Shown here in pieces: positions 1 through 7,879 of a stretch of DNA of 64,000 nucleotides (position 1 is its first letter; every line of letters begins with the position of its first letter). The stretch is taken from positions 83,622 through 147,621 of the forward strand of contig NZ_WUYX01000070.1 in NCBI RefSeq assembly GCF_009834785.1, read 5' to 3'. Below the pieces are notes generated by a model. It made no database searches. It had not been told where the DNA came from and worked only from the letters and a program-made list of their open reading frames with translations. A program made the position numbers and the translations under genes. This DNA comes from Natronorubrum halalkaliphilum (GTDB lineage Archaea; Halobacteriota; Halobacteria; Halobacteriales; Natrialbaceae).

Positions 1-1
1 C

Positions 2-127
2 GGTGTTCTCGTGGCGGAGCGAACGCCGACCGAGACCGAAGCCGAAATTCCGGCCGGAGACGCGGCTGAGACGACCGGTGCGGCCGGCGCGGACGGCGCG
101 GCTGGCTCGGACGAAACCGACGAATGA
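2..127 (+). CDS. rnp3: C-terminal tail of RNase P protein component 3 (Rpp30), cut by the window start
   Basis: The reading frame is open from base 2 and ends at TGA 125-127. It encodes 41 residues of low-complexity, Ala/Glu/Asp-rich tail (ending SDETDE), typical of the acidic C-termini of halophile proteins. The visible part has no domain that identifies it. The assignment rests on context: in haloarchaea the gene just before rnp2 and psmA is usually rnp3, and the stop overlaps the rnp2 start (ATGA), which indicates translational coupling. Another protein with an acidic tail cannot be excluded. Confidence 0.6.
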   Translation, partial: GVLVAERTPTETEAEIPAGDAAETTGAAGADGAAGSDETDE

Positions 128-609
128 AACACCTCCCGAAACACCTCCAGCCGCGCTGGCGGTATCTCGCCGTCGGCATCGAGAGTTGGCCGGACGCGTC
201 GATCGACCGGCGGGCGTTCCAGCGCGAGTGCTGGTATGCGGCCCAGAATCTGCTGGGCGATCCGGGCAGCGCCCGCGCCGATATGACGGTCGTCAGGTTC
301 GATTTCGACGAGGGAATCGGCGAGGCGATGGTTCAGGTCCGCCACGGCGAAACGGATTCGGCACGGGCGGCACTGGCCTGTATCGACGAGATAGACGGCT
401 CTCCGGTAGGAATTCGAGTCCGCGGTATCAGTGGCACGATCCGTGCCGGTGAAGAAAACTATTTAGGACGCCGCGGGCAAGATTCGGAAGAGAGAAACGT
501 CGTGTTCGGGAACGAAGAGCGAGTCGCCGTCGTGTGCGATGGATCTGCAGACGTGCGACTCGATGAGGCGTTCACGGGTGCGACAGACCTCGATTACGAT
601 TTACCGTGA
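124..609 (+). CDS. rnp2: Ribonuclease P protein component 2 (Pop5 family)
   Basis: This 161-residue protein matches archaeal Pop5, a protein subunit of RNase P, which removes 5' leaders from pre-tRNA. Family features are the opening KHLPKHLQPRWRYLAVGIES, the central AAQNLLGDPGSA and the TVVRFDFDEG strand, followed by a segment on shared substrate counts (ARAALACI) and a GIRVRGISGT strand. After about residue 105 comes a polar tail. The ATG at 124 overlaps the stop of the upstream gene, and the proteasome alpha gene starts 4 nt after its stop. This is the conserved archaeal RNase P/proteasome operon. Confidence 0.9.
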   Translation: MKHLPKHLQPRWRYLAVGIESWPDASIDRRAFQRECWYAAQNLLGDPGSARADMTVVRFDFDEGIGEAMVQVRHGETDSARAALACIDEIDGSPVGIRVRGISGTIRAGEENYLGRRGQDSEERNVVFGNEERVAVVCDGSADVRLDEAFTGATDLDYDLP

Positions 610-613
610 TACT

Positions 614-1372
614 ATGCAGGGACAACAACAACAGCAGGCATACGACCGAGGCATCACGATCTTCTCGCCCGACGGCCGACTCTATCAGGTCGAGTACGCA
701 CGCGAGGCGGTCAAGCGAGGCACAGCAAGCATCGGTATCCGAACGAACGACGGCGTCGTTCTCGCCGTCGACAAACGAGTCCCCTCCCCGCTGCTCGAGG
801 ACTCGAGCGTCGAGAAGATTCACAAGGCCGACAATCACGTCGGGATCGCCAGCGCCGGCCACGTCGCCGACGCTCGCCAGCTGATCGACTTCGCCCGCCG
901 CCAGACGCAGGTCAACCAACTGCGCTACGGCGAGCCGATCGGCGTCGAGACCTTGACCAAGGAAGTCACCGACCACATCCAGCAGTACACCCAGGTCGGC
1001 GGCGCCCGTCCGTTCGGCGTCGCGCTGATCGTCGGCGGCGTCGAGAACGGCGAGCCGCGCCTGTTCGAAACCGATCCGTCCGGAACGCCCTACGAGTGGA
1101 AGGCCCTCGCCGTCGGCTCGGACCGCGGCGAACTCCAGGAGTACCTCGAGGAGAACTACGACGAGGAAGCCGATCTCGACGGCGGCATCGCGCTCGCACT
1201 CGACGCGCTCGCGTCGGTCAACGACGGCTCCTTGCTCCCCAACGAGGTCGGCCTCGCGACGGTCGACGTCGAGACCGAGTCCTTCGAACAGTTCGACCAC
1301 GACACGATCGAGTCTCACCTCGAGGAGAACGACCTCCTCGACGAGGGTGAGGACGACGAAGACGACGAGTAA
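614..1372 (+). CDS. psmA: Proteasome alpha subunit
   Basis: This 252-residue protein forms the outer ring of the 20S proteasome. It starts MQGQQQQQAYDRGITIFSPD and carries the alpha-type N-terminal signature (GRLYQVEYAREAVKRG, residues about 22-38) that gates the pore, followed by the Ntn-fold core (ASIGIRTNDGVVLAVDK). It keeps the N-terminal extension and lacks a processed catalytic Thr, which separates it from beta subunits. The C-terminus is a long acidic tail (DEGEDDEDDE). An upstream in-frame ATG at 539 lies inside rnp2; the ATG at 614 fits the family start. It is the third gene of the rnp3-rnp2-psmA operon. Confidence 0.96.
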   Translation: MQGQQQQQAYDRGITIFSPDGRLYQVEYAREAVKRGTASIGIRTNDGVVLAVDKRVPSPLLEDSSVEKIHKADNHVGIASAGHVADARQLIDFARRQTQVNQLRYGEPIGVETLTKEVTDHIQQYTQVGGARPFGVALIVGGVENGEPRLFETDPSGTPYEWKALAVGSDRGELQEYLEENYDEEADLDGGIALALDALASVNDGSLLPNEVGLATVDVETESFEQFDHDTIESHLEENDLLDEGEDDEDDE

Positions 1373-1413
1373 TCGAGTTCCCCGCCGATCCGTTCGGCTG
1401 TCAGCCCATTGGT

Positions 1414-1459
1414 GTGCCAACGTGCCAACCCGGTACGTATCAGCGTGCCAATGTGCCAG
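1414..1459. repeat. Paired direct repeats of GTGCCAA
   Basis: The heptamer GTGCCAA occurs at 1414, 1422 and 1445, with GTGCCAG at 1453. The pattern is two 15-bp doublets (repeat, one base, repeat) whose starts are 31 bp apart, about three helical turns. It lies between the psmA stop and the sdo1 promoter, about 85 bp upstream of the latter. A regulator site or a relic of local duplication are both possible. Confidence 0.6.
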
Positions 1460-1542
1460 CGCCGGCAGCGAATCGATCCGTTCGCAGCCGCCAGTCACCG
1501 TCAGCCGCGTCGGATCCGGTCGGATGCCGGCAGGAAAAGCTC

Positions 1543-1548
1543 TTTTAG
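1543..1548 (+). promoter_or_regulatory. TATA-like box of sdo1, leaderless
   Basis: TTTTAG lies 22 nt before the ATG at 1571, centred about 26 nt upstream. This is the spacing expected for a haloarchaeal BoxA whose transcript starts at or near the start codon. Confidence 0.5.
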
Positions 1549-1570
1549 GCGGCCGGGGGTACTCCCTGGT

Positions 1571-2296
1571 ATGATATCGCTCGACGAGGCGGTGACGGCG
1601 CGACTCGAGTCACACGGGGCGCGCTTCGAAGTGCTCGTAGACCCGGATGCGGCGCTTGCGATCAAACGCGACGAGTTCGACGGCGATCTCGAGGAGGTTA
1701 TCGCCGCCGAAGACGTTTTCGAGGACGCCTCTCGTGGGGATCGGCCCGCCGAGGACGACCTCGAGAAGGTGTTCGACACGACCGACCCTCTCGAGATCAT
1801 CCCCGAAGTGATCAAGCAGGGAGAGATCCAGATCACGGCCGATCAGCGCCGCGAAATGCAAGAACAAAAGCGCAAGCAGCTGGTCGACACCATCACGCGA
1901 AACGCGGTTAACCCGCAGATGGACAACGCGCCCCACCCGCCCGAGCGTATCGAGAACGCGCTCGAGGAGGCCGGGTTCACGGTCGATCCGATGGAGCCGG
2001 TCGAACAGCAAGTCGACGACGCACTCGACGATCTGCGGCCGGTGATTCCGATCCGGTTCGAAGAGGTGACCATCGCGGTCCAGATCCCGGCGGAGTACGC
2101 CGGCAGCGCACAGGCGAAGGTGCGTTCGTTCGGCGACCTCGAACGCGAGGAGTGGCAGCCCGACGGCTCCTGGGTCGGCGTGTTGACGTTCCCGGCAGGG
2201 ATGCAAAACGAGTTCTACGACGTGGTCAACGAACACTCGAGCGGGAAGGCGGAAACGGAGATTATCAAGGACAAAGACGACCTGAACACGCGGTAG
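1571..2296 (+). CDS. sdo1: Ribosome assembly factor SBDS
   Basis: This 241-residue protein belongs to the SBDS/Sdo1 family, which helps mature the large ribosomal subunit. It has the N-terminal SBDS domain (about 1-90, with FEVLVDPDAALAIKR and an acidic insert), the central helical domain containing QITADQRREMQEQKRKQ and NPQMDNAPHPPERIENALEE, and the C-terminal ferredoxin-like domain (RPVIPIRFEEVTIAVQIP to the end). Length and domain order match archaeal orthologues. The ATG at 1571 is chosen because the TATA box sits 26 nt upstream; an in-frame start at 1409 would add non-homologous sequence. Confidence 0.95.
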   Translation: MISLDEAVTARLESHGARFEVLVDPDAALAIKRDEFDGDLEEVIAAEDVFEDASRGDRPAEDDLEKVFDTTDPLEIIPEVIKQGEIQITADQRREMQEQKRKQLVDTITRNAVNPQMDNAPHPPERIENALEEAGFTVDPMEPVEQQVDDALDDLRPVIPIRFEEVTIAVQIPAEYAGSAQAKVRSFGDLEREEWQPDGSWVGVLTFPAGMQNEFYDVVNEHSSGKAETEIIKDKDDLNTR

Positions 2297-2358
2297 CGAG
2301 CCGAGGCGACGCGGCCGCCAGCGGTCGATTGGTCCGGCGGTCGATCGACAGCCCGTGA

Positions 2359-2667
2359 CTATCCTCTGTGGAACCCGATCAGGAAGCCGCTGGTAAACCC
2401 GGCTCCGACCGACAGCATCGAGAGCATCGACTCGAGCCAGTGGATCTCGTCGGCCCGCTCTTGAGTCTCGACGAGGCCCGCCGAAAGCCGGTTCCAGTCG
2501 ACGATGAGGATTTCCTGTGACTCGAGGTAGCGAAAGGCCATGAGCTGGGTGCCGATGATGATCGCGACGAGTTTCGCGACCTGTTTGGTCGCGAATCCGA
2601 GCACCCCGCCGATGACCGCGCTGCCGCCGAACTCGAGAGCGAGCGTCGTCGGGTCCACGTCTAGCAT
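2359..2667 (-). CDS. FUN14 family membrane protein
   Basis: This 102-residue protein shows the small, glycine-rich FUN14 architecture. An N-terminal hydrophobic segment (about 10-45, FGGSAVIGGVLGFATKQVAK then LVAIIIGTQLMAF) leads to a polar loop with VDWNRL, and a second hydrophobic stretch near the C-terminus (SMLSMLSVGAGFTSGFLIGF). In archaea the function of the family is unknown. The gene converges on sdo1, with 62 bp between their stop codons, and looks monocistronic. Confidence 0.85.
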   Translation of the reverse strand: MLDVDPTTLALEFGGSAVIGGVLGFATKQVAKLVAIIIGTQLMAFRYLESQEILIVDWNRLSAGLVETQERADEIHWLESMLSMLSVGAGFTSGFLIGFHRG

Positions 2668-3052
2668 TACGAGTTCGTATTCGAGTCACCGACAATGACT
2701 GTTGTGGTAGCGTGACTATCAGGTAACTCGAGAATTTGGAAGCGAGACCCTCGAGACGGACCCCTCGGCGCGAGACCGAACGTCGGGTTCCCAGCCAGAA
2801 CCGACTCGACAGATCCCATCGTGCGCGGGATTCAAGGCGATCGGACACGTACGGAGAGGTATGCCTATCGTCCGCCTAACGGGGGTGTTTGACCGGCATC
2901 CGTAGCGTGGTCGGGCAACCGCCGCGTCCGTCGCGTCCGTCGCGTCGCCGGCGCGGCCAGTGCACACGAGCCGTCACTCGCGGAATCGACGAGCGCGTCG
3001 TCTCGAGTTTCCACGAGCAACCACGCCCGAGTTACACACAACTGTCATCCGC
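2668..3052. other. Intergenic region between FUN14 gene and hflX
   Basis: These 385 bp carry the divergent upstream regions of the FUN14 gene and hflX. At 2923-2949 there is a 9-bp tandem repeat (CGCGTCCGT twice, then CGCGTCGCC). I found no open frame with family features. TTACACA about 20-27 nt before the hflX ATG could serve as its TATA box. Confidence 0.5.
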
Positions 3053-4354
3053 ATGAGAGCAATCATCGCAAAGCGCGTCGATTCCGGAACGCCCGATACG
3101 AGTGAGATCCGCGACCTCGCCGAAGCGGCGGGATACACCGTCGTCGGAGAAATCACCCAGTCACGGCGAGCGGACCCCGCCCTCCAGCTGGGCGAGGGAA
3201 AAGCCGAAGTCCTCGCCGAGGAAGTCGTCGCAGCCGACGCGACGACCGTCATTTTCGACAATCGGCTCGGTCCCTACCAGACGTACAACCTCGGCCAGCT
3301 ACTGCCCGAGGGCGTCGAGGTCATCGACCGATTCACGCTGATCCTCGAAATTTTCGGCCAGCGCGCCCAGACCCGCAAAGCGCAACTGCAGGTCGAACTG
3401 GCGGAACTCCGGTACGAACTCCCCCGTGCCGAGGCCAAGACCAGCCTGGCCAAACGCGACGAACACCCCGGGTTCATGGGGCTCGGCGAGTACGACGAGA
3501 GCCGCGAACAGGACATTAAAAATCAGATCAGCCGGATCAGAGACGAACTCGAGCGGATCGAGCAGACGGAGGAACACCGTCGAGAGCGCCGGCGAGACTC
3601 CGGATTCGATCTGGTTGCGCTGGCGGGGTATACGAACGCCGGCAAGTCGACGCTGCTGCGCCAACTCGCTGACGATCTCACCGTCGAGGAGAACGAGGAC
3701 CTTCATCCGGATCTCGACGCCACGGCCGAGTCACAGGATAAGCTGTTTACGACGCTGGGGACGACGACCCGACGTGCGGACATCGAGCCGCGAGACGTGC
3801 TGGTAACGGACACCGTCGGCTTCATCAGCGATCTCCCCCACTGGCTGGTCGAATCGTTCAAGTCGACGCTGGATTCGGTCTACCGGGCCGACCTCGTCCT
3901 CCTCGTCGTCGACGTCAGCGAACCGATCGAAGAGATCCACGAGAAACTCGTCACCAGTCACGACACCCTCTATGAACGCAACGAGGCGCCGATCGTGACG
4001 GTGTTGAACAAGATCGACAAGGTCGACGACGAGGAACTCGCGGAGAAACGCGACGCGCTCTCGGCGCTCGCGCCGAACCCGGTCACCGTCAGCGGCAGGG
4101 AGGGGACGAACGTCGAGTCCCTGCTCGATCGGATCGATCGAGAGCTGCCCGAATGGGAAGAAGAACGGCTGCTGCTCCCGATGACTGAAAATACGATGAG
4201 CGTGGTCTCGTGGATTCACGACAACGCAAACGTCGACGACGTCACCTACGGCGACGAGGACGTCACCGTCTCCTTCGAGGCCCGGCCGGCGGTCATCGAA
4301 CAGGCCCGCTCGCGCGCGAGCGAGTTGCGGACGGCGGCGGAATCCGCGTCGTAG
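3053..4354 (+). CDS. hflX: GTPase HflX
   Basis: This 433-residue protein is a ribosome-associated HflX GTPase. The N-terminal domain (about 1-185) has the family segments EAAGYTVVGEITQSR, FDNRLGPYQTYNLG, EVIDRFTLILEIFGQRAQT and a long helical arm. The G domain (from about 195) shows G1 GYTNAGKS, a G2/switch TLGTTTR, G3 DTVGF and G4 NKID. The C-terminal segment carries the extra domain found in many HflX proteins. The ATG at 3053 begins MRAIIAKR, which matches family N-termini; the ATG at 2960 would add an unrelated Arg-rich stretch. Confidence 0.95.
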   Translation: MRAIIAKRVDSGTPDTSEIRDLAEAAGYTVVGEITQSRRADPALQLGEGKAEVLAEEVVAADATTVIFDNRLGPYQTYNLGQLLPEGVEVIDRFTLILEIFGQRAQTRKAQLQVELAELRYELPRAEAKTSLAKRDEHPGFMGLGEYDESREQDIKNQISRIRDELERIEQTEEHRRERRRDSGFDLVALAGYTNAGKSTLLRQLADDLTVEENEDLHPDLDATAESQDKLFTTLGTTTRRADIEPRDVLVTDTVGFISDLPHWLVESFKSTLDSVYRADLVLLVVDVSEPIEEIHEKLVTSHDTLYERNEAPIVTVLNKIDKVDDEELAEKRDALSALAPNPVTVSGREGTNVESLLDRIDRELPEWEEERLLLPMTENTMSVVSWIHDNANVDDVTYGDEDVTVSFEARPAVIEQARSRASELRTAAESAS

Positions 4355-4380
4355 CGATCCGGGCAAACACCGATATCACC

Positions 4381-4421
4381 GGTCGTGGCGGTTGTAAAAC
4401 ATGACGAAGACTGCCACGACC
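4381..4421. promoter_or_regulatory. Inverted repeat upstream of the thiolase promoter
   Basis: GGTCGTGGC (4381-4389) is matched by its exact complement GCCACGACC (4413-4421), with 23 nt between. The right arm ends 5 bp before the TATA box of the thiolase operon. This is a good position for an operator or activator site. Alternatively it is a weak hairpin 3' of hflX, which stops at 4354. Confidence 0.5.
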
Positions 4422-4426
4422 CCACG

Positions 4427-4434
4427 TTATAAAT
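4427..4434 (+). promoter_or_regulatory. TATA box of the thiolase operon, leaderless
   Basis: TTATAAAT is centred about 27 nt upstream of the ATG at 4458. It is one of the clearest BoxA elements in the window and predicts a leaderless transcript. Confidence 0.7.
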
Positions 4435-4457
4435 CATTGACCCGAGTCCAGTAGGTC

Positions 4458-5615
4458 ATGGAACGTGTTGCAATCATCGGCGCATCCATGACCCAGTTCG
4501 GGAAACGCGAGGGCTGGATTCAGGACCTCCTGGCGGAGGCCGGGATCGAGTGTCTCGAGGATGCAGGCGTCGACGCATCGGCTGTCGAACACCTGTACGT
4601 CTCGAACATGGCCAGCGGCGAGTTCGAGGGACAGACCGGCGTACCGAACGCGCTCGCACACGACCTCGACGCCGTGCCGGCGTACACACAGCGTGTCGAT
4701 CAGACGAGTTCCAGCGGTGGCGCGGGAATCTACGCCGCCTGGCAGTCGATCGCCAGCGGCACAAGCGACATGACGCTGCTCGTCGGCGGCGAGAAGATGA
4801 CCCATCGGACGACCGGCGAGGCGACCGACGTCATCGCGTCGCTGACCCACCCCGCCGAGTACAAGACCGGCGTGACGTTGCCCTCCTTTGCGGGGCTGAC
4901 CGCACGACACTACTTAGACCGGTTCGACGCACCGCGGGAGAGCCTCGGCAAAGTGGCGGTCAAGAACCACAAGAACGGCCTCGACAACCCGAAGGCCCAG
5001 TTCCGGAAGGAAGTCGACCTCGAGACCGTCCTCGAGTCGCCGATCGTCGCCGACCCGCTGCGACTGTACGACTTCTGTCCGATCACGGACGGATCGGCGG
5101 CGCTGCTGTTCTGTCCCGAGGAGGTCGCAAAGGAGTACACGGACGAGTACGCCGTAATCGCCGGCGTCGACGGCGCGACGGACACCCACGTCGTACACGA
5201 ACGCGAGGATCCGACCGTGATGGGCGGCGTCGTCGAGAGCGGCAAGGGAGCCTACGAGATGAGCGGCTACGGGCCCGAGGATATCGACGTCGCCGAACTC
5301 CACGATATGTTCACCATCCTCGAGTTCCTCCAGATGGAGGGGCTCGGCTTTGCCGAACAGGGCGAGGCCTGGAAGCTCGTCGAGGAGGGGTATACGGAGC
5401 GTGACACCGGAGAGCTACCGGTCAACACCTCCGGCGGCCTCAAATCCAAAGGCCATCCGCTCGGCGCCAGCGGCGTCGCTCAGGGCGTCGAAATCTACGA
5501 GCAACTCGTCGGCGAGGCCGGTCCGCGACAGGTCGATGCGGACGTCGGTCTCACCTGTAACGTCGGCGGCTTCGGCAACTGCGTCATCACCACCATCATG
5601 GAGGCAGCACAATGA
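4458..5615 (+). CDS. Beta-ketothiolase alpha-type subunit with Ser in the nucleophile position
   Basis: This 385-residue protein has the thiolase/SCP-x fold. It contains VAIIGASMTQFGKREG at the N-terminus, the active-site loop at about 83-90, the NEAFA-equivalent ELHDMF, GHPLGASG and a CNVGGFGN C-terminal loop. The usual Cys-x-Ser-Gly nucleophile motif reads SSSG (Ser84), so the classic Cys is missing. Haloarchaeal two-subunit ketothiolases described in Haloferax mediterranei use Ser-His-His instead and pair with an OB-fold subunit. The next gene is exactly such a protein and overlaps by 4 nt. The likely role is condensation or cleavage of acetyl/propionyl-CoA-derived 3-ketoacyl-CoA. Confidence 0.88.
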   Translation: MERVAIIGASMTQFGKREGWIQDLLAEAGIECLEDAGVDASAVEHLYVSNMASGEFEGQTGVPNALAHDLDAVPAYTQRVDQTSSSGGAGIYAAWQSIASGTSDMTLLVGGEKMTHRTTGEATDVIASLTHPAEYKTGVTLPSFAGLTARHYLDRFDAPRESLGKVAVKNHKNGLDNPKAQFRKEVDLETVLESPIVADPLRLYDFCPITDGSAALLFCPEEVAKEYTDEYAVIAGVDGATDTHVVHEREDPTVMGGVVESGKGAYEMSGYGPEDIDVAELHDMFTILEFLQMEGLGFAEQGEAWKLVEEGYTERDTGELPVNTSGGLKSKGHPLGASGVAQGVEIYEQLVGEAGPRQVDADVGLTCNVGGFGNCVITTIMEAAQ

Positions 5616-5971
5616 CCATGGAAGCGTACAAGTACGAGGACGGATCGATCAGCTACCCGGGCCATCCGCGGGGTCCCGGCGGAACGGAACCGGTCGATAC
5701 GGTCGATCTGAGCGAGTACACCGCCGAGGTAATCACGTGGACGACGAGTATGGCGACGCCGCCCGGCGTCCGCGAGCCGAACTCGCTCGCGATCGTCGAG
5801 TTCGACGTTGAGGGCGAAACGGTCCGCGCGATCGGACAGCTCACAACCGACGAGGTCGACATCGGCGACGCGGTGGAACCGGTCTACGTTGAGGAATTGC
5901 GCGAACCCGGAGCCGGCATCCGCGAACCCGAGAGTCAGGACTGGGACGGCTACCGGTTCGAACCGGTTTAG
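5612..5971 (+). CDS. DUF35 OB-fold protein, probable thiolase beta subunit
   Basis: This 119-residue protein has the OB-fold part of the DUF35 family (strands around AEVITWTTSMATPPG, SLAIVEFDVEGETVRAIGQL and the closing GDAVEPVYVEEL), but no N-terminal Cys-rich zinc ribbon. The ATG overlaps the thiolase stop (ATGA), so the two proteins should be made together. DUF35 proteins scaffold thiolase-type enzymes in archaea, and haloarchaeal beta-ketothiolases have an OB-fold beta subunit. The role as partner of the upstream enzyme is inferred from this. Confidence 0.8.
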   Translation: MTMEAYKYEDGSISYPGHPRGPGGTEPVDTVDLSEYTAEVITWTTSMATPPGVREPNSLAIVEFDVEGETVRAIGQLTTDEVDIGDAVEPVYVEELREPGAGIREPESQDWDGYRFEPV

Positions 5972-5979
5972 CTCCCGGT

Positions 5980-6870
5980 TCAGCCGGAATCGGATCCGTT
6001 TTTCTGATCGGTGGGGTCGTCGGAATCGTCAGCACCGCTTGCACCGTCAGAGCCGTCTGCGTCGTCTGCGTCGGCTGTGTCGACGGACTCGGCCGTCTCC
6101 TCACCATCGCCGTCGGCATCGTCCCCCTCAAACTCGCCGCTCCCGGCGTCGGTCTCGAGACCGTCGCGCTCGTTCGAGGATCCGTCGTCCTCCTTGTCGT
6201 CGCTGTACTGGTCTTTCAGCGTCTCGAGTTCGGCATCGACGTCGACGGCCGGGTTGGGATCGGTGCGATCGGCACCGCGACCATCGCCGTCGTCGCCGCG
6301 CTGTGAGTCGTCGAGACCGCCGTCCTGAATGTCGATTCGTACTGCCCCCGAGTCCGAGTCTCCATCCGGTGACGCGGCCGTCTCGCCCTCGAGATCGCTG
6401 TCGACGTCCCGAAGCCGACTGTCCACGTCGTCGCGAAGTTCGCGCGCCTCGGAGAGGAGGTCGGTCGCGCGATCGTCCGCAGGCAGCGTTCCGTCGGCCG
6501 TCGCCTGCTGGAGTTGGGACAGGACGGTATCGAGTCGGGAAAGCGTCGACTGACGGAGGTCGGTCGCCCGCTTGCTCACGGCGCTTGCGGTCTCGGTCGT
6601 CTGCTCGCGGACCTCTCGCTCGGTTCGAGCGAGTTTGAGCGCCCGCTGGAATCCCTCGAGTGCGCGCACGCTCGTCTCGAGGACGGCGATCGTGGCGGGA
6701 ACGGCGATTTCGTCGGCGAATCGAAAGAACTCCTCGGGCGTCGGCGGTCGCGGAGCCGGCAGCCGACGGCCGGACCGGCGGTGAGACGACTCGAGTTCCT
6801 GCCGGAGGGCGTCGATCGTCCGCGTGAGCTCGTGGACCGCCTCGGCGAGGTCGTCGTCGGAATCGGCCAT
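5980..6870 (-). CDS. Acidic coiled-coil protein of unknown function
   Basis: This 296-residue protein has no family I recognise. Residues 1-35 form a heptad-rich helix (AEAVHELTRTIDALRQELES), followed by a PRPPTPEEFFRFADEIAVPA segment. Next is a long helical middle (about 60-165) rich in Arg, Thr and Gln (RAALK/RATDLRQSTLSRLDTVL style), and then an extreme Asp/Glu/Ser/Gly tail to the C-terminus. The start at 6870 (MADSDDDLAEAV) is chosen because upstream in-frame sequence is Arg-rich and unlike a protein start. It converges on the DUF35 gene with an 8-bp gap. Confidence 0.65.
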   Translation of the reverse strand: MADSDDDLAEAVHELTRTIDALRQELESSHRRSGRRLPAPRPPTPEEFFRFADEIAVPATIAVLETSVRALEGFQRALKLARTEREVREQTTETASAVSKRATDLRQSTLSRLDTVLSQLQQATADGTLPADDRATDLLSEARELRDDVDSRLRDVDSDLEGETAASPDGDSDSGAVRIDIQDGGLDDSQRGDDGDGRGADRTDPNPAVDVDAELETLKDQYSDDKEDDGSSNERDGLETDAGSGEFEGDDADGDGEETAESVDTADADDADGSDGASGADDSDDPTDQKNGSDSG

Positions 6871-7002
6871 ACGGGGGCTACGGGGTCCGGTATGAAAAGC
6901 CGGACGGTCGGGGTCAGGGTCATGGTCGGTGTCGGATCCGGTGCGCCCGTCCCGCTCGGAGCCACAGCAGTCAACGCGCTCGTGTCGGAGCGATCCAATC
7001 GC

Positions 7003-7008
7003 TTTTAG
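7003..7008 (+). promoter_or_regulatory. TATA-like box of the DEDD exonuclease gene
   Basis: TTTTAG is centred 27 nt before the GTG at 7033, which supports that GTG as a leaderless start codon. Confidence 0.5.
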
Positions 7009-7032
7009 TTCGCTCGGCTCCCTTCGACTGGT

Positions 7033-7785
7033 GTGCGAATCGAGAACAGCTTCATTCCCGTCCGCGGGGTTGGGGAAACCACCGAACGTCGCCTCTGGGA
7101 GAACGGCATCACCCACTGGGACGAGTTCGACGGCAGCGTCGTCGGCGACACCCTGGCCGACCGCATCGAGTCGTTCATTGAGGAGGGACGCTCCCACCTC
7201 GAACGCGGCGACATCTCGGTCTTCGCCGAGGCGTTGCCGGCATCGAGCCGCTGGCGGTGCTACGAAAACGTCCGCGAGAACACCTGCTTTTTAGACATCG
7301 AGACGACCGGACTCGACGCCAGTTGCAACGACGTGACGACCGTCAGCGTCCACCGCGGCGGCGAGACCGAAACGTTCGTTCGGGGTCGAGATCTCACGAG
7401 CCAGCGGCTCGCGACCGAACTCGAGGACTCTTCGCTGCTGGTGACGTTCAACGGGCAGCGCTTCGACGTCCCCTTCCTCGAGACCTGTTACGACATCGAC
7501 GTCACGGTGCCACACGTCGATCTCATGTACCCCTGTAAGAAAATCGGACTCGACGGCGGTCTGAAGGCGATCGAGCGGGATCTCGGTATCGACCGCGACA
7601 TGCCGGACCTCAGCGGGCGCGACGCCGTCCGACTCTGGCACGAGTACGAACGGGGCGACGAGGCGGCACTCGAGACGCTCGTCGAGTACAACCGCGCGGA
7701 CACGCGAAACATGGAGCCGCTCATGGAGATCGTCGCGGATCGGCTCCACGAGACGGTGTTCGAAGCGGCGTGTCCGACCGACTGA
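7033..7785 (+). CDS. RNase H-like DEDD exonuclease with N-terminal helix-hairpin-helix
   Basis: This 250-residue protein combines an N-terminal helix-hairpin-helix-like stretch (IPVRGVGETTERRLWENGIT, residues 8-27) with a ribonuclease H-like/YprB-type exonuclease domain from about residue 88. The DEDD acidic residues are visible: FLDIETTGLD (motif I), TFNGQRFDVPFL (motif II) and YNRADTRNM (motif III). Such enzymes degrade single-stranded or structured nucleic acid ends, but the substrate here is unknown. The GTG start is supported by the TATA box 27 nt upstream; no ATG occurs nearby in frame. Confidence 0.85.
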   Translation: MRIENSFIPVRGVGETTERRLWENGITHWDEFDGSVVGDTLADRIESFIEEGRSHLERGDISVFAEALPASSRWRCYENVRENTCFLDIETTGLDASCNDVTTVSVHRGGETETFVRGRDLTSQRLATELEDSSLLVTFNGQRFDVPFLETCYDIDVTVPHVDLMYPCKKIGLDGGLKAIERDLGIDRDMPDLSGRDAVRLWHEYERGDEAALETLVEYNRADTRNMEPLMEIVADRLHETVFEAACPTD

Positions 7786-7879
7786 TCGAAAGCGGAACTG
7801 ACGACCACGCGGCGGGAACACGATCGGAGACCAGCGCGGACCGTACCTATACGGCGATCGCCTTCGTTGTGCGACGGTA

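Noticed and set aside
5952..5967. Perfect 16-bp palindrome ACCGGTTCGAACCGGT resembling the regulon operator
   Set aside because: It lies inside the last codons of the DUF35 gene (RFEPV) and not at promoter distance from any start; codon usage in GC-rich genes produces such palindromes.
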